The notes under the pieces: generated by a model
The model's input: the letters and a program-made list of their open reading frames with translations, nothing else
Database searches by the model: none
Told to the model about the DNA's origin: nothing
In this document: positions 1 to 7,346 of the stretch, piece by piece
Layout of the letters: each line of letters opens with the position of its first letter
Position numbering within the stretch: the first letter of the stretch is position 1
Assembly (NCBI GenBank): GCA_016125255.1
Contig: WGMD01000034.1
Span: 1 to 44,128, forward strand
Source: Planctomycetota bacterium
GTDB taxonomy: Bacteria; Planctomycetota; Phycisphaerae; Phycisphaerales; Zrk34
Direction: 5' to 3'
DNA length: 44,128 nt
Program-made: the position numbers and the translations under genes

Positions 1-60
1 GGCGATCAAATCCCGAATCTTCTGGCCCGTTCGCACGCTCGGTGGTACTCTCTGACTCAT
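1..60 (-). CDS. Transposase N-terminus, partial
   Basis: Twenty codons are visible, beginning MSQRVPPSVRTG, and the frame is open to the window edge. The start is an ATG (bases 58-60) preceded on the minus strand by a purine-rich AAGGAG sequence at good ribosome-binding distance. The assignment as transposase rests mainly on position: it sits just inside an apparent insertion-sequence end that interrupts another gene. No catalytic residue is visible, so the family remains open. Confidence 0.45.
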   Translation of the reverse strand, partial: MSQRVPPSVRTGQKIRDLIA

Positions 61-139
61 GGGGTGGCTCCTTGTGGGTTGTTGGTCCAACCGATAGGGT
101 CCACCCCTTCTCAATTTACAGCAAGTTTAGGACATGACC
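1..139 (-). mobile_element. End of an insertion sequence (partial, continues beyond the window)
   Basis: The first codons of an ORF start at base 60 on the minus strand and run off the left edge. They are preceded by an AT-containing stretch that ends near base 139, at the point where metallopeptidase-like coding sequence begins on the other strand. I infer that this is the 5' end of an insertion sequence inserted into that gene. The short N-terminus and the terminal sequence remind me of IS256/mutator-type elements of planctomycetes, but the family cannot be proven from this fragment. The far end and any target duplication lie outside the window. Confidence 0.55.
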
Positions 140-538
140 CTTTGGAATGTCGCGCAATCGCATGATGTTCGAGTGTACGTTTTAGATTCGGACGCCGTTG
201 CCGCCTATGCGAGGCCTGAGAGAGCGGTATACCTGACGCATGGGCTCGTCACGCTGGCGAGCGACCAGGAAATCGCCGCCGCAGTTGCGCATGAGCTTGG
301 TCATTTGCTCGATGATGGATACCTCGCCAGCCCCGTAGCCCTGACCGGTTTGCACGAAGATGACCCCGAGATTCGAGCCGATGCGTTGGGATGTTGTCTG
401 CTTCAGCGATGTGGGATTCCAACCGAGTCGATGGTGACGTTGCTCGAAAAAGTCAAAGACGCACGCTCGACGAGCCGTCAGTGCCGCGATCACATCGACA
501 CTCGTATCCGCTTGCTCCTTCGGTCTGCGCCTTTCTGA
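134..538 (+). pseudogene. M48-like zinc metallopeptidase, 5'-truncated by an insertion sequence
   Basis: The translated 134 residues contain the zincin motif HELGH around residue 54, inside AAAVAHELGHLLDDG. A strand-turn-strand segment precedes it (YLTHGLVTLASDQEIAAAVAHELGH), the usual layout of M48 (Ste24/HtpX/LoiP-like) peptidases. The two histidines would bind zinc and the glutamate would act as general base. The N-terminus with any signal peptide or membrane segment is missing, because the homologous part begins exactly where the insertion sequence ends. The ATG at 134 lies in the element end and is probably not a natural start. Bases 537-650 remain coding-like in another frame up to a TGA, so a second frameshift or a short overlapping gene is possible. 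Confident in the motif; the broken state is inferred. Confidence 0.65.
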
Positions 539-1170
539 ATCTTTTGAGTCGGATGAGTTTGAGAACGCGTGTGAGAAGCATGGTCAGCCCGGTTTGACCC
601 GCGACGATGCACGCGGCCGGATACGTGGACAAGTTAAGGCCCTAACTTGAAGCCCGGTACGATGGTGTCTTTCGGCACCGCCCCCAGATGCAGAGTCGAT
701 AGCCATCCACAATCGTCCCAACCGAGCCCCTTGCCAATCTTGGTGTTAACAGCGTAAAATGCTGTCGGCAATGTAATTGAAACTCTCCCGAGGTTTGAAA
801 CTCGTTCGAGACAGGGATACGCATCAACGCAAGTGCTTGTCAATAAAGCACTTACAAACATAGAACATGGCGATTTGATGTTCGCTGCTTGTGTGGGTGG
901 GTTAACAGTCACCCGTCGCAGCAGCAAGTCGCCGGTCCCATTCGGCTTGGCGATTTCCAAAGAGCATATCATCAGGCCACGGCGCTGTCCACAGATTTCT
1001 GATCGATTCTCTTGCTGTTAAGCGCTTGTGAATACAGCCAATTATCGCGCACCTGTTAACCGGCGGGTTGCCCGGTGGCTCGGGTCAGACCTTGAAACGC
1101 ACTGCCGGCTCGGCTAAGGTGTCTCATAACGTCGGTCGATATGTCAACGTGACCGTCATTACGAGACAAC
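539..1170. other. Intergenic stretch without a convincing gene
   Basis: About 630 bases separate the metallopeptidase fragment from abiEi. Overlapping small open frames on both strands lack recognisable domains and I treat them as chance. The first 110 bases read well in the +0 frame (SDEFENACEKHGQPGLTRDD) and may be the tail of the damaged gene. An 8-base inverted repeat lies at 831-853 and a repeat unit shared with the far side of the toxin-antitoxin genes at 1054-1071. GC content is lower than in neighbouring genes, in keeping with an accessory junction. Confidence 0.5.
1054..1071 (+). repeat. 18-bp direct repeat, left copy
   Basis: TGTTAACCGGCGGGTTGC matches the sequence at 3847-3864 in 17 of 18 positions and the same orientation. 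The pair brackets abiEi-abiEii and the convergent tacT/tacA operon with nothing else inside. It may be an old recombination or insertion boundary. Chance is not excluded, since the core (AACCGGCCGGTT in the right copy) is palindromic. Confidence 0.4.
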
Positions 1171-1176
1171 GGTATA

Positions 1177-1779
1177 GTGGCTGATACACAAACAGATCGA
1201 CTGATCAGGTACATTCGACGCCGAGGCATCGTGCGCGCGAGCGATCTGGCGGGCACCGGCGTGGATCGGCGCGTGCTCAAGCGTCTTGTCGATCGCGGCG
1301 AGCTTGTGCGCCGCTCGCGCGGGGTGTACACCACGCCGGACCACGAACTGACCCGCCACACGAGCATGGCAGAGGTCTGCGCCCGCGCCCCGAGCGCTAC
1401 CGTGTGCCTGATCTCGGCGCTGGACTTTCACGAGCTGACGACGCAGATCGCCCACGCTGTGTGGATCATGATCGATCGCAAGGCGCGGCCGCCGAAGATC
1501 GACCACCCGCCGATCGAGATCGTATATGCGTCGGGTGAGTCGCTGACCGCCGGCGTCGTAACCCACCAGATCGAGGGTGTCCGGGTGCCGATCACCGATC
1601 CCGCCAAGACAGTGGCGGACTGCTTCAAGTATCGCGATCATGTCGGCCACGATGTGGCCATCGAGGCGCTGCGCGATTGCCTGCGTCAGCGCAAGGCCAC
1701 ACCGAGCCGGATATATGAAATGGCGAAGATCGATCGCGTGGCGAAGTCGGTGAGACCATACCTCGAGGCGCTGACATGA
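1177..1779 (+). CDS. abiEi: AbiEi-type antitoxin / transcriptional regulator (type IV toxin-antitoxin)
   Basis: The 200-residue protein begins with a winged-helix-like segment (RLIRYIRRRGIVRASDLAGTGVDRRVLKRLVDRGELVRRSRGVY, about residues 7-50), the hallmark of AbiEi antitoxins. A C-terminal domain with the typical ITDPAKTVADCFKYRD follows (about 136-152). In known AbiE modules this protein represses its own promoter through the N-terminal domain and counters the nucleotidyltransferase toxin without a stable complex. The start is a GTG at 1177. The stop overlaps the next start as ATGA, so the two genes are translationally coupled. Family known from phage abortive infection; the role here is inferred. 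Confidence 0.88.
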   Translation: MADTQTDRLIRYIRRRGIVRASDLAGTGVDRRVLKRLVDRGELVRRSRGVYTTPDHELTRHTSMAEVCARAPSATVCLISALDFHELTTQIAHAVWIMIDRKARPPKIDHPPIEIVYASGESLTAGVVTHQIEGVRVPITDPAKTVADCFKYRDHVGHDVAIEALRDCLRQRKATPSRIYEMAKIDRVAKSVRPYLEALT

Positions 1780-2660
1780 CCGACAAGCCCACGACGAACA
1801 TGGCGGCGTCGGTGCGTCAGCGGCTGCTGAATCTCCGGCAGTCCAGTGGCGAAGATTACAACGCGCTGCTGATGCAGTACGCCATCGAGCGGTTTCTGTA
1901 CCGGCTGTCGAAGTCCGACCTGGCTGACCGCTTCGTCCTCAAGGGCGCGATGCTGTTCCGTGTCTGGTCTGGAGCGATGCACCGCCCCACCAAAGACGTC
2001 GATCTGCTCGGTCGCGGAGCGCCGACCCCGGACGCTGTTGCCGACGCGGTGCGTTATATTCTCGTTGCGCCGGTGCCGGACGATGGGCTGACCTTCGACC
2101 CCGACGCCGTGGTGGCCGCCGAGATTCGCGAGGAGCAGGAATACGGCGGCATCCGCGTCAAACTCGTGGCCATGCTGGGTAGCGCCCGGATTCCGATGCA
2201 GATCGATGTGGGCTTCGGCGATGCGATCACGCCCGACGCGGAAGTTCATCCCTATCCGACGCTCTTGGGCATGGACGCGCCACGGGTGCGGATGTATCCG
2301 CCCGAGACTGTCGTCGCTGAAAAGCTCGAAGCGGCTGTCACACTGGGCATGACCAACAGCCGGATGAAGGACTTCTACGACCTGCTCGTGATCTTCCGTA
2401 CCTACGAGCTCGCCGACGAAGCCGTGGCCAGGGCCATCGCAGCGACATTTGAGCGCAGGCAGACGGCGCTGCCGGCCGACGTGCCGCCGGGGCTTTCGGA
2501 TGAGTTCGGCAACGATCCCGGGACGCAGCGCCTGTGGCGCGAGTTTCTTCGCCGACTACAGATCGAGGATGCAGCCGGCGAGTTCGCCGAGGTCGTGGCG
2601 GGCATCCGCGACCGCATCTGGCCGATAGTCGCTCAAGCCCGACGGATGTCCGAATCGTAA
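1776..2660 (+). CDS. abiEii: AbiEii-type nucleotidyltransferase toxin
   Basis: At 294 residues this has the usual length of AbiEii/DUF1814 proteins. The nucleotidyltransferase signature is visible as FVLKGAMLFRVWSG followed by RPTKDVDLLGRG (about residues 49-76), where the DVD carries metal-binding aspartates. Further conserved points are the QIDVGFGDA strand near 147 and VVAEKLEA near 181, followed by RMKDFYDL. Characterised relatives transfer nucleotides, in some cases to tRNA acceptor stems, and block growth. It overlaps abiEi by four bases and its stop lies two bases from the stop of a convergent small gene. Start ATG at 1776 is fixed by the overlap. Confidence 0.9.
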   Translation: MTDKPTTNMAASVRQRLLNLRQSSGEDYNALLMQYAIERFLYRLSKSDLADRFVLKGAMLFRVWSGAMHRPTKDVDLLGRGAPTPDAVADAVRYILVAPVPDDGLTFDPDAVVAAEIREEQEYGGIRVKLVAMLGSARIPMQIDVGFGDAITPDAEVHPYPTLLGMDAPRVRMYPPETVVAEKLEAAVTLGMTNSRMKDFYDLLVIFRTYELADEAVARAIAATFERRQTALPADVPPGLSDEFGNDPGTQRLWREFLRRLQIEDAAGEFAEVVAGIRDRIWPIVAQARRMSES

Positions 2661-2662
2661 AG

Positions 2663-2947
2663 CTATCCTCGCCCCTTGTACCGCTCGATCTCTTCCCCGA
2701 GCTGCAGGTAGAACGACCGTATCGGGTCGAGCACGCGCTTGATCTCGTCGGGTGAGAGGCCCGTCTCTTCGAGCTCCTTCTCTCGCTGCGCGATGCGCGC
2801 ATTCGCTTCCGCCAAACGTCGAACCGCATCGAGGTACTCGTCCCGGCCGTTGATCGTTGCCGCGAACATTTCCTGAGCCATGCGATCAATACATTCCCGA
2901 CGCTCAGGGGTCATTCTGTTCCGCAGCTTGTCGAAATCGTGTGCCAT
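2663..2947 (-). CDS. Small charged, probably helical protein, third gene of the TacA/TacT-like operon
   Basis: I do not recognise this 94-residue protein. Its N-terminus (FDKLRNRMTPERRECIDRMAQEMFA) resembles the first helices of some small XRE-type antitoxins, but no helix-turn-helix follows. Residues 40-65 are rich in Ala, Glu and Arg (RRLAEANARIAQREKELEE) and look like a coiled coil, followed by LSPDEIKRVLDPI. It begins 11 bases after the GNAT toxin stop and is probably co-transcribed. It could be an accessory regulator of the module or an independent gene. It ends two bases from the abiEii stop. Confidence 0.6.
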   Translation of the reverse strand: MAHDFDKLRNRMTPERRECIDRMAQEMFAATINGRDEYLDAVRRLAEANARIAQREKELEETGLSPDEIKRVLDPIRSFYLQLGEEIERYKGRG

Positions 2948-2958
2948 CGGTTCGATTC

Positions 2959-3477
2959 TCAGCCAAAGTCGAGCTTCCGAGCCGCCGACAACGGCAGATA
3001 CAGGTGCCGCTCATCATCGGCCAACGGGGTAAAGCCGTATTTCAGGTAGAACCGTTGGGCGCTGTCGTTGATCGCGACGACCTCGACAGCGTGAATGCCC
3101 AGTTCGTCGGCGATACGGACGATACGCACCAGGGCGTCGATCAGCAGGTCTTCGCCGAGACCCTGGCCCTGCATCGACTGATCAACAGCCAGTCGGCCGA
3201 TGTGCGCCACCGGGATCGGGTAGCGCGGCAGGCGCTTCCTCAGTTCATCCGGTACCAGATCGAAAGCGACGGAGCCGGCCGAGAGCGCATAGTACCCGAG
3301 AATCCTGCTGTCGCCGGCGGTGGCCACCGCGACAAAGTGCTGACTGATTCCCGTCTTTTCGTTCTGACCCGCGAAGCGGTGCAGGTAATCATCGAGCTCG
3401 ACGACGCCACAGGAAAACGCGGCACGATCGTGGCGCTTGTGGAGCTTCTCGATAACCCACGACGATGCGTCAGGCAC
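2959..3477 (-). CDS. GNAT-family acetyltransferase toxin (TacT/AtaT-like)
   Basis: The 172-residue protein has the family start typical of TacT-like toxins (IEKLHKRHDRAAFSCGVVELDDYL), the segment ILGYYALSAGSV, and the acetyl-CoA loop in IGRLAVDQSMQGQGLGEDLL (about residues 112-131; Q-x-x-G-x-G/L). A conserved NDSAQRFYLKYGF motif follows near 143, containing the tyrosine usual in the active site. Relatives acetylate the amino group of aminoacyl-tRNAs and stop translation. It overlaps the DUF1778 antitoxin gene by eight bases, the arrangement expected for this type II module. Function assigned by family and neighbour; tRNA specificity is unknown. Confidence 0.88.
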   Translation of the reverse strand: MPDASSWVIEKLHKRHDRAAFSCGVVELDDYLHRFAGQNEKTGISQHFVAVATAGDSRILGYYALSAGSVAFDLVPDELRKRLPRYPIPVAHIGRLAVDQSMQGQGLGEDLLIDALVRIVRIADELGIHAVEVVAINDSAQRFYLKYGFTPLADDERHLYLPLSAARKLDFG

Positions 3478-3754
3478 GGCGCTTCCTGTACCGCTCGGCG
3501 GCGGCCTTCAGCGCCTTGTTGGGCTTGGCATCGGATGCGATGAGCTTCAGAAACGTGTCGCGATCGCGGATTGACAGCCGGGTGACCGTGGCTTCATCGA
3601 TCGTCCGCTGCGCCGCCTGCACCAGGTTGGCGACAGCGAAATCGGACAGCGACTGGCCTGTCACGGTGGCCGCCTGCTCAATGACCCGCTTGTGCTCGTG
3701 GCTGAGGCGGAAATCCAGGCGGGCATCTCGGGTTGTCGAATGCTGCGTGGCCAT
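3470..3754 (-). CDS. DUF1778 (TacA/AtaR-like) antitoxin
   Basis: From the ATG at 3754 the product is 94 residues. An upstream in-frame ATG at 3787 is less likely because AGGAGAA lies seven bases before 3754 and the longer start would run through the palindromic operator. The N-terminal RDARLDFRLSHEHKRVIEQAATVTGQSLSDFAVANLVQAA is a ribbon-helix-helix DNA-binding domain. The C-terminal tail (SIRDRDTFLKLIASDAKPNKALKAAAERYRKR) is the part that wraps the acetyltransferase in TacA homologues. It is the first gene of the minus-strand operon and should repress it together with the toxin. Confidence 0.87.
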   Translation of the reverse strand: MATQHSTTRDARLDFRLSHEHKRVIEQAATVTGQSLSDFAVANLVQAAQRTIDEATVTRLSIRDRDTFLKLIASDAKPNKALKAAAERYRKRRA

Positions 3755-3777
3755 GGGTGTTCTCCTGCTACCCATAT

Positions 3778-3796
3778 GTACGGTCAATCACCGTAC
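3778..3796 (-). promoter_or_regulatory. Palindromic operator upstream of the DUF1778/GNAT operon
   Basis: GTACGGT-CAATC-ACCGTAC is a perfect inverted repeat with 7-base arms and a 5-base spacer. It ends 24 bases upstream of the antitoxin start. Ribbon-helix-helix antitoxins bind such sites to autoregulate. Binding here is inferred from position and symmetry. Confidence 0.6.
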
Positions 3797-3846
3797 AAAG
3801 TTTAGCCGCGCGGGGCTGCCGTGGCAAGTTTTCGCTGACATCGGCG

Positions 3847-3864
3847 TGTTAACCGGCCGGTTGC
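3847..3864 (+). repeat. 18-bp direct repeat, right copy
   Basis: TGTTAACCGGCCGGTTGC is one base different from 1054-1071. This copy contains a perfect 12-base palindrome (AACCGGCCGGTT). Confidence 0.4.
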
Positions 3865-4002
3865 GAGAGCGCCGACGTGTTCGCAATTTGGTCGTTCAGG
3901 GCGAGAGCCCGTGCTCGCTACTTGTCAAAATCGCAACCAAAGCTCTCTCAATAGTTTATCGCGTAGCCATTGTTTGAAATCCGTTCGACTCGGGGAGCTT
4001 TA

Positions 4003-4033
4003 AGCCCGTATCGAGCGCGATGCGGGCTTTTTT
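4003..4033 (+). terminator. Strong rho-independent terminator
   Basis: AGCCCGTATCG / CGATGCGGGCT form an 11-base stem with one G-T pair and a 4-base loop (AGCG), followed by six Ts. It points rightward. No plus-strand gene is visible directly upstream. The 60 bases before it include a sequence like a tRNA T-loop (CCGTTCGACTCGG), so it may end a lost or degraded RNA gene. The rest of 3797-4230 shows no gene; a small 7-base hairpin lies at 4086-4102. Confidence 0.75.
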
Positions 4034-4232
4034 CTTGCGCCGATCGGATGCCAAACATGTCGCCGCGCTGTTCAAATTGATTGGCGCTCGATAAGATCGA
4101 GCCCGTAGCTCTTTGAAAAGTGAAGATTCAGGCAGCTGATCCAATGAGATCGGCTGGAACTCGGCCTGCCTCACCCGCGTCGCGCAGTAATCGCGCCGAC
4201 GTTGAACGAGGCCCAAGCTGTCGATGCCAGTT

Positions 4233-5291
4233 TCACGCTGCCTTGCGGTAGTAGTGCTTGATGAGCCCTCCGAGAATGTCTTGGGAATCCACCGTCTCGT
4301 CGTTGTACGCCAGCGGCGAGGATGAATTCGGATCAAGCACGACATTGCCGATGGCCTGGTGCGGGCGCAGTTCCTGGTAATATGCGACGTACTCGTCGAC
4401 CAGGCGTTGAAGATGCCGCTCGCCGAATACGACGAAGTGGTTCAGGCACTCGTGTTTCAACGACTGTACCCATCGTTCGGCATAGGCGTTCATATTGGGC
4501 GCCAACGGGCCGACCTTTTTCACGATCACGCCCTCGGATTCGAAGATCGCGTCGAACGCCCGCATGTACTTGGTGTCCCAGTCATGCAGCAGGCGTGTGA
4601 TCGACAGGCCCAGGTCCGCTAGCTCGACGAAAAAGTTGCGGGCCTACTGCTTCATCCATTCGGTATCCGGGTGAGCCGTCACCGGACAGACGATAACACG
4701 ACGGGTTTCGACGTGGATGAAGAAGAGAATGTAGTAGTCGATCAGGCCGGTGACGGTCCAGACTTTCTTCACGGCAAAATCTGTGGCCCAAAGCGTCTTC
4801 GCATGACGCTTGAGGAAATGGTCCCACGTCCCGGTCACTCGCCTCGAGTCCGGATGGATACCTTCTTCCTTGAGGATGTTATGGATGAAGGTTCGGCTGA
4901 TGCGGATACCCAGTTTCTTCAACTCGCCCAGGATCTTCGAATAACCCACGCCCGACTCGTGGGCAATGCGAACCACCAGTTCACGGATCGTGTCCGGGAT
5001 AGGCGAGCGACCACCCTTCCTGACTCGCTTGGGCACCACCTTGTCCTCATCCTGCACCCACCGCATGAACGTGTGCGGTGTGACGATTGTGATCAGTTCC
5101 TTGATCGAGTCGCCGAGACGTTTGCCGTACTCAAGCAGCCCGGCCCGCTCGGCCGGCGTCGTTCGGATGTGCTTCGGCAACCGGCTCCGCAGAATCTCGT
5201 TCTCGATCTTGAGGTACTCGATCTGCTTGACCAGTTCATCCCGCCCAAACTGGGCCAGCACCAACAGCAACCGATGGAACAATGCCGTCAT
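4233..5291 (-). pseudogene. IS transposase with DDE integrase core, one internal amber stop
   Basis: Two open frames (5291-4644 and 4643-4233) are in the same reading frame and are split only by one TAG codon at 4644-4646, directly after EWMKQ. Together they give about 352 residues. A DNA-binding N-terminal part (DELVKQIEYLKIENEILRSRL and a region near TFMRWV) precedes an integrase core. The first catalytic Asp is in LWATDFAVKK, the second probably in LLHDWDTKY, and the Glu in NAYAERWVQSLKHE. The C-terminus LRPHQAIGN is usual for IS3/IS481-like elements. A CAG-to-TAG change would explain the stop. Suppression or reinitiation seems unlikely, so I call it inactive. Terminal inverted repeats could not be located with certainty; the element probably spans about 4.1-5.33 kb. 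Confidence 0.82.
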
Positions 5292-5333
5292 CTGTGTTAT
5301 GCTCGCAACTACTGGAATACCATGGAATAGACA

Positions 5334-5444
5334 ATGATTTTGAACACCGCTGACGATGTGAGTTTATCAGAAATGGCGGCGTTGCGTCGGGATTGGACTC
5401 GCTCGTGGACGACCGTCGGCGTTCGCGGAACAACAGCCGCATGA
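5334..5444 (+). CDS. Short ORF upstream of and coupled to the zeta toxin gene; possibly a truncated gene
   Basis: A 36-codon frame (MILNTADDVSLSEMAALRRD...) ends in TGA overlapping the next ATG as ATGA. The same 4-base coupling occurs at the other end of the toxin gene, which suggests a real operon. The ORF starts just beside the insertion sequence, so it may be the 3' remnant of a longer gene, for example an antitoxin, with a start now supplied by chance. No domain is recognised. Confidence 0.4.
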   Translation: MILNTADDVSLSEMAALRRDWTRSWTTVGVRGTTAA

Positions 5445-5980
5445 GCCAATCCGTGACCAGTCCGGTCCCGCGTGCCCTGATCATCGCCGGGCCCAACGGC
5501 GCGGGCAAGACCACCTTTGCACGCGAGTTCCTGCCTGCTGAAGGCCACTGTCCGACGTTCATCAACGCCGATCTGATTGCCGCCGGCCTGTCGCCGTTCG
5601 CGCCGGAGAGCGCTAATATCACCGCGATGCGGTTGATGGCCGAACGAATCCGAGAATGTGTCGCTGAGCGTCAGGATTTCGCCGTCGAATCCACACTGGC
5701 CGGGCGGACCTATGCAAATCTGATTCGCAACTGGCGGTCGATAGGATATCGAGTCGAACTCCTGTTCCTCCAATTGCCGTCCGTTGAACTCGCAATCGAG
5801 CGCGTTCGTCAGCGCGTCGCACAAGGCGGTCATGATGTTCCTGAAACCGATATCCGTCGCCGTTTCAATCGTGGGCTTGAGAATTTTCAGAAGCGATACA
5901 GGTACATCGTCAATGCCTGGCAGGTGTTCGATGCCGGCCAGTGGCCGCCGATTCTCCTCGATGAGGGAGTGAACCCATGA
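5441..5980 (+). CDS. Zeta toxin family P-loop kinase
   Basis: The 179-residue protein opens with ALIIAGPNGAGKTTFAREFL, a Walker A motif at about residues 14-24. FINADLIAAGLSPF, EST-LAGRTYANLI and RRRFNRGLENF follow, the common layout of zeta-toxin-family ATPases. Classical zeta toxins phosphorylate UDP-N-acetylglucosamine. Chromosomal members of this shorter type are less well characterised. Start ATG at 5441 is supported by ATGA overlap with the upstream ORF; an in-frame start at 5393 is less likely. The stop overlaps the next gene by four bases. Confidence 0.85.
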   Translation: MSQSVTSPVPRALIIAGPNGAGKTTFAREFLPAEGHCPTFINADLIAAGLSPFAPESANITAMRLMAERIRECVAERQDFAVESTLAGRTYANLIRNWRSIGYRVELLFLQLPSVELAIERVRQRVAQGGHDVPETDIRRRFNRGLENFQKRYRYIVNAWQVFDAGQWPPILLDEGVNP

Positions 5981-6174
5981 TTCAGCAACCGGCATCACCT
6001 CGTGATTTTGAGGGTAGTCGCGTCGCGATGATTCGTGCTGCACGTCGCGCCGCAGAATTGGCCAGGCAACACCACCAACCGCTGTTGCTCTGGCGTGACG
6101 GTCAGATCATTCGTGTCATGCCCGATGAACTGCCGAGTCTGCCGACCCAGACGCCTCGGAAGTCTTCGTCATGA
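5977..6174 (+). CDS. Small putative antitoxin partner of the zeta-family protein
   Basis: The 65-residue product has a helix (AMIRAARRAAELARQHHQPLLL) followed by a beta-hairpin-like WRDGQIIRVMPDELP. This pattern, helix then 'x-DGxIxxVxPDEL', is common in small genes next to zeta-type kinases, from memory. The start overlaps the toxin stop as ATGA. Role inferred from size, order and coupling only. Confidence 0.6.
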   Translation: MIQQPASPRDFEGSRVAMIRAARRAAELARQHHQPLLLWRDGQIIRVMPDELPSLPTQTPRKSSS

Positions 6175-6339
6175 TCAGTTGCGGGTTGCAACGCTGTGTG
6201 ATGTCGACGCTGTATCGACGGCACGACCTCGCTTTCGATCAGCGGAAAGACGAAGAATGCCTTTTGCGAGCAATTCGCAAATTGACTCAAGTCGTTTCTG
6301 TTCGTCGGCTGTGGGTTCGGACTCGTGCTTTTCTGTCAT
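6175..6339 (-). CDS. Small hypothetical protein
   Basis: From ATG 6339 the product is 54 residues (TADEQKRLESICELLAKGILRL then a basic tail). GGAG lies a few bases upstream, which favours this start over 6405. The helix with ELLAKGILRL resembles short proteins often seen near recombinase modules in planctomycetes, a recollection I could not check. Its stop directly abuts the stop of the plus-strand antitoxin-like gene. Confidence 0.5.
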   Translation of the reverse strand: MTEKHESEPTADEQKRLESICELLAKGILRLSADRKRGRAVDTASTSHSVATRN

Positions 6340-6556
6340 GCCATCTCCAATCTGTCTTGAATGTGGTGTCGACCAGATTAAGCCAACTCCGGCCCGAGAT
6401 GGCAAGTCACTTGCACCGGATCGTTGGCGCTATGTATTGGCGCTGTGGGAGTGCGGTGGCACTGAAAAAAACGCGCATCGTGTTAACCGCGCGTACCCGC
6501 GTGTACCGCTTCGGAACTGGTACCTGGGGGTTGACAGAATTAGAGAGCTGAAGAGC

Positions 6557-6577
6557 TTTGAAATCTGTTTCGATCAG
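6557..6577 (+). repeat. 21-bp direct repeat, copy 1
   Basis: TTTGAAATCTGTTTCGATCAG matches 6683-6703 in 18 of 21 bases. The copies flank 105 bases of low-GC sequence at the broken end of the esterase gene. The region 6340-6680 shows no convincing gene. Confidence 0.5.
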
Positions 6578-6682
6578 ATGCCTCTGCTGAATCGCGAACT
6601 TTCGACCCGTCACCCCGAATCGCCCAATCTGCTGACAATTCATGCTTTACATCATTCTCTTGCGCGACAAAGAGAGAGTGGT

Positions 6683-6703
6683 TATGAAATCTGTTTTGAC
6701 CAG
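6683..6703 (+). repeat. 21-bp direct repeat, copy 2, at the esterase breakpoint
   Basis: TATGAAATCTGTTTTGACCAG. Esterase homology appears to stop right at this copy, so the repeat may mark the junction of an insertion or deletion. Confidence 0.5.
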
Positions 6704-7346
6704 GGAGGTTCCCCGAGTCGTAGTGCGTCGCCAGCGTCGTCGCCACATGCCCGCCGGACGACCCGCCGAGCACGCCGATTCGTCTGACATCCAGATGCCA
6801 TGCGTCGGCGTTCTGTCGAATGATGCGCATGGCGCGCTGGGCGTCGTGCAGCGGCGCGGGATGTTTGTAGCCATCGCCAGGCAGACGATACATCACAACA
6901 TACGCCGCGATCCTCAAGCTGTTGAGCCATTCGACCTGCCGATGCGAATCGGAGTGCGCCTTGTATCCGCCCGCCGGGCAGATCAGCACGACGGGTTTCT
7001 TCCCTTCGACCGTCGGCCCCGGAAATAGATGAAGCGTCGGCACATGTTTGGCATCCACGCCCACAAGTTCCGCCGAGTTGTCTGGCCAGAGGTTGATCTG
7101 TTCCTCCGCCCGCGCTGCGCTGGTCATCGCCAGGGCGCAGACGACGGCAAGGACGACGCTGTCGAAGCCGCCGATTCGGACTGGTGCATGTCTCATGAAT
7201 GAGGCCTCTGAAGTCGTGACGTCGTGCTGGCGTGACCGCCTGTCCACGCCGCGGTCGGCCCAATCAAGTGGCGAACGATTGCGTCCTGCGACACCATGGC
7301 AAAGCATAGCGGTCGCGCCGCGGTGCGGCCTGCGGGGGTACTTTCG

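Larger units (their letters stand above)
6540..7196 (-). pseudogene. Exported alpha/beta-hydrolase (BD-FAE/acetyl-xylan-esterase-like), 3'-truncated
   Basis: From ATG 7196 there is a signal peptide (VVLAVVCALAMTSAARA), then LWPDNSAEL, VLICPAGGYKAHSDSH (oxyanion region), a VVMYRLP strand, DAQRAMRIIRQNADAWHLD and the nucleophile elbow IGVLGGSSGGHVATTLATHY. All match carbohydrate esterases of the BD-FAE type. About 165 residues in, at roughly base 6704, the sequence stops resembling the family. The catalytic Asp and His regions are absent and the frame continues to 6540 through unrelated low-GC sequence. Secretion is likely for the intact ancestor; this copy should be inactive. It is divergent from the FAD oxidoreductase. 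Confidence 0.75.

Noticed and set aside
634-972. 112-residue minus-strand frame
   Set aside because: No domain, no ribosome site, low-complexity coding signal; overlaps other chance frames.
3936-3998. tRNA-like sequence with a T-loop motif and AAAGCT/AGCTTT ends before a terminator
   Set aside because: Only about 63 bases, no D-arm and no anticodon stem. At best a relic.
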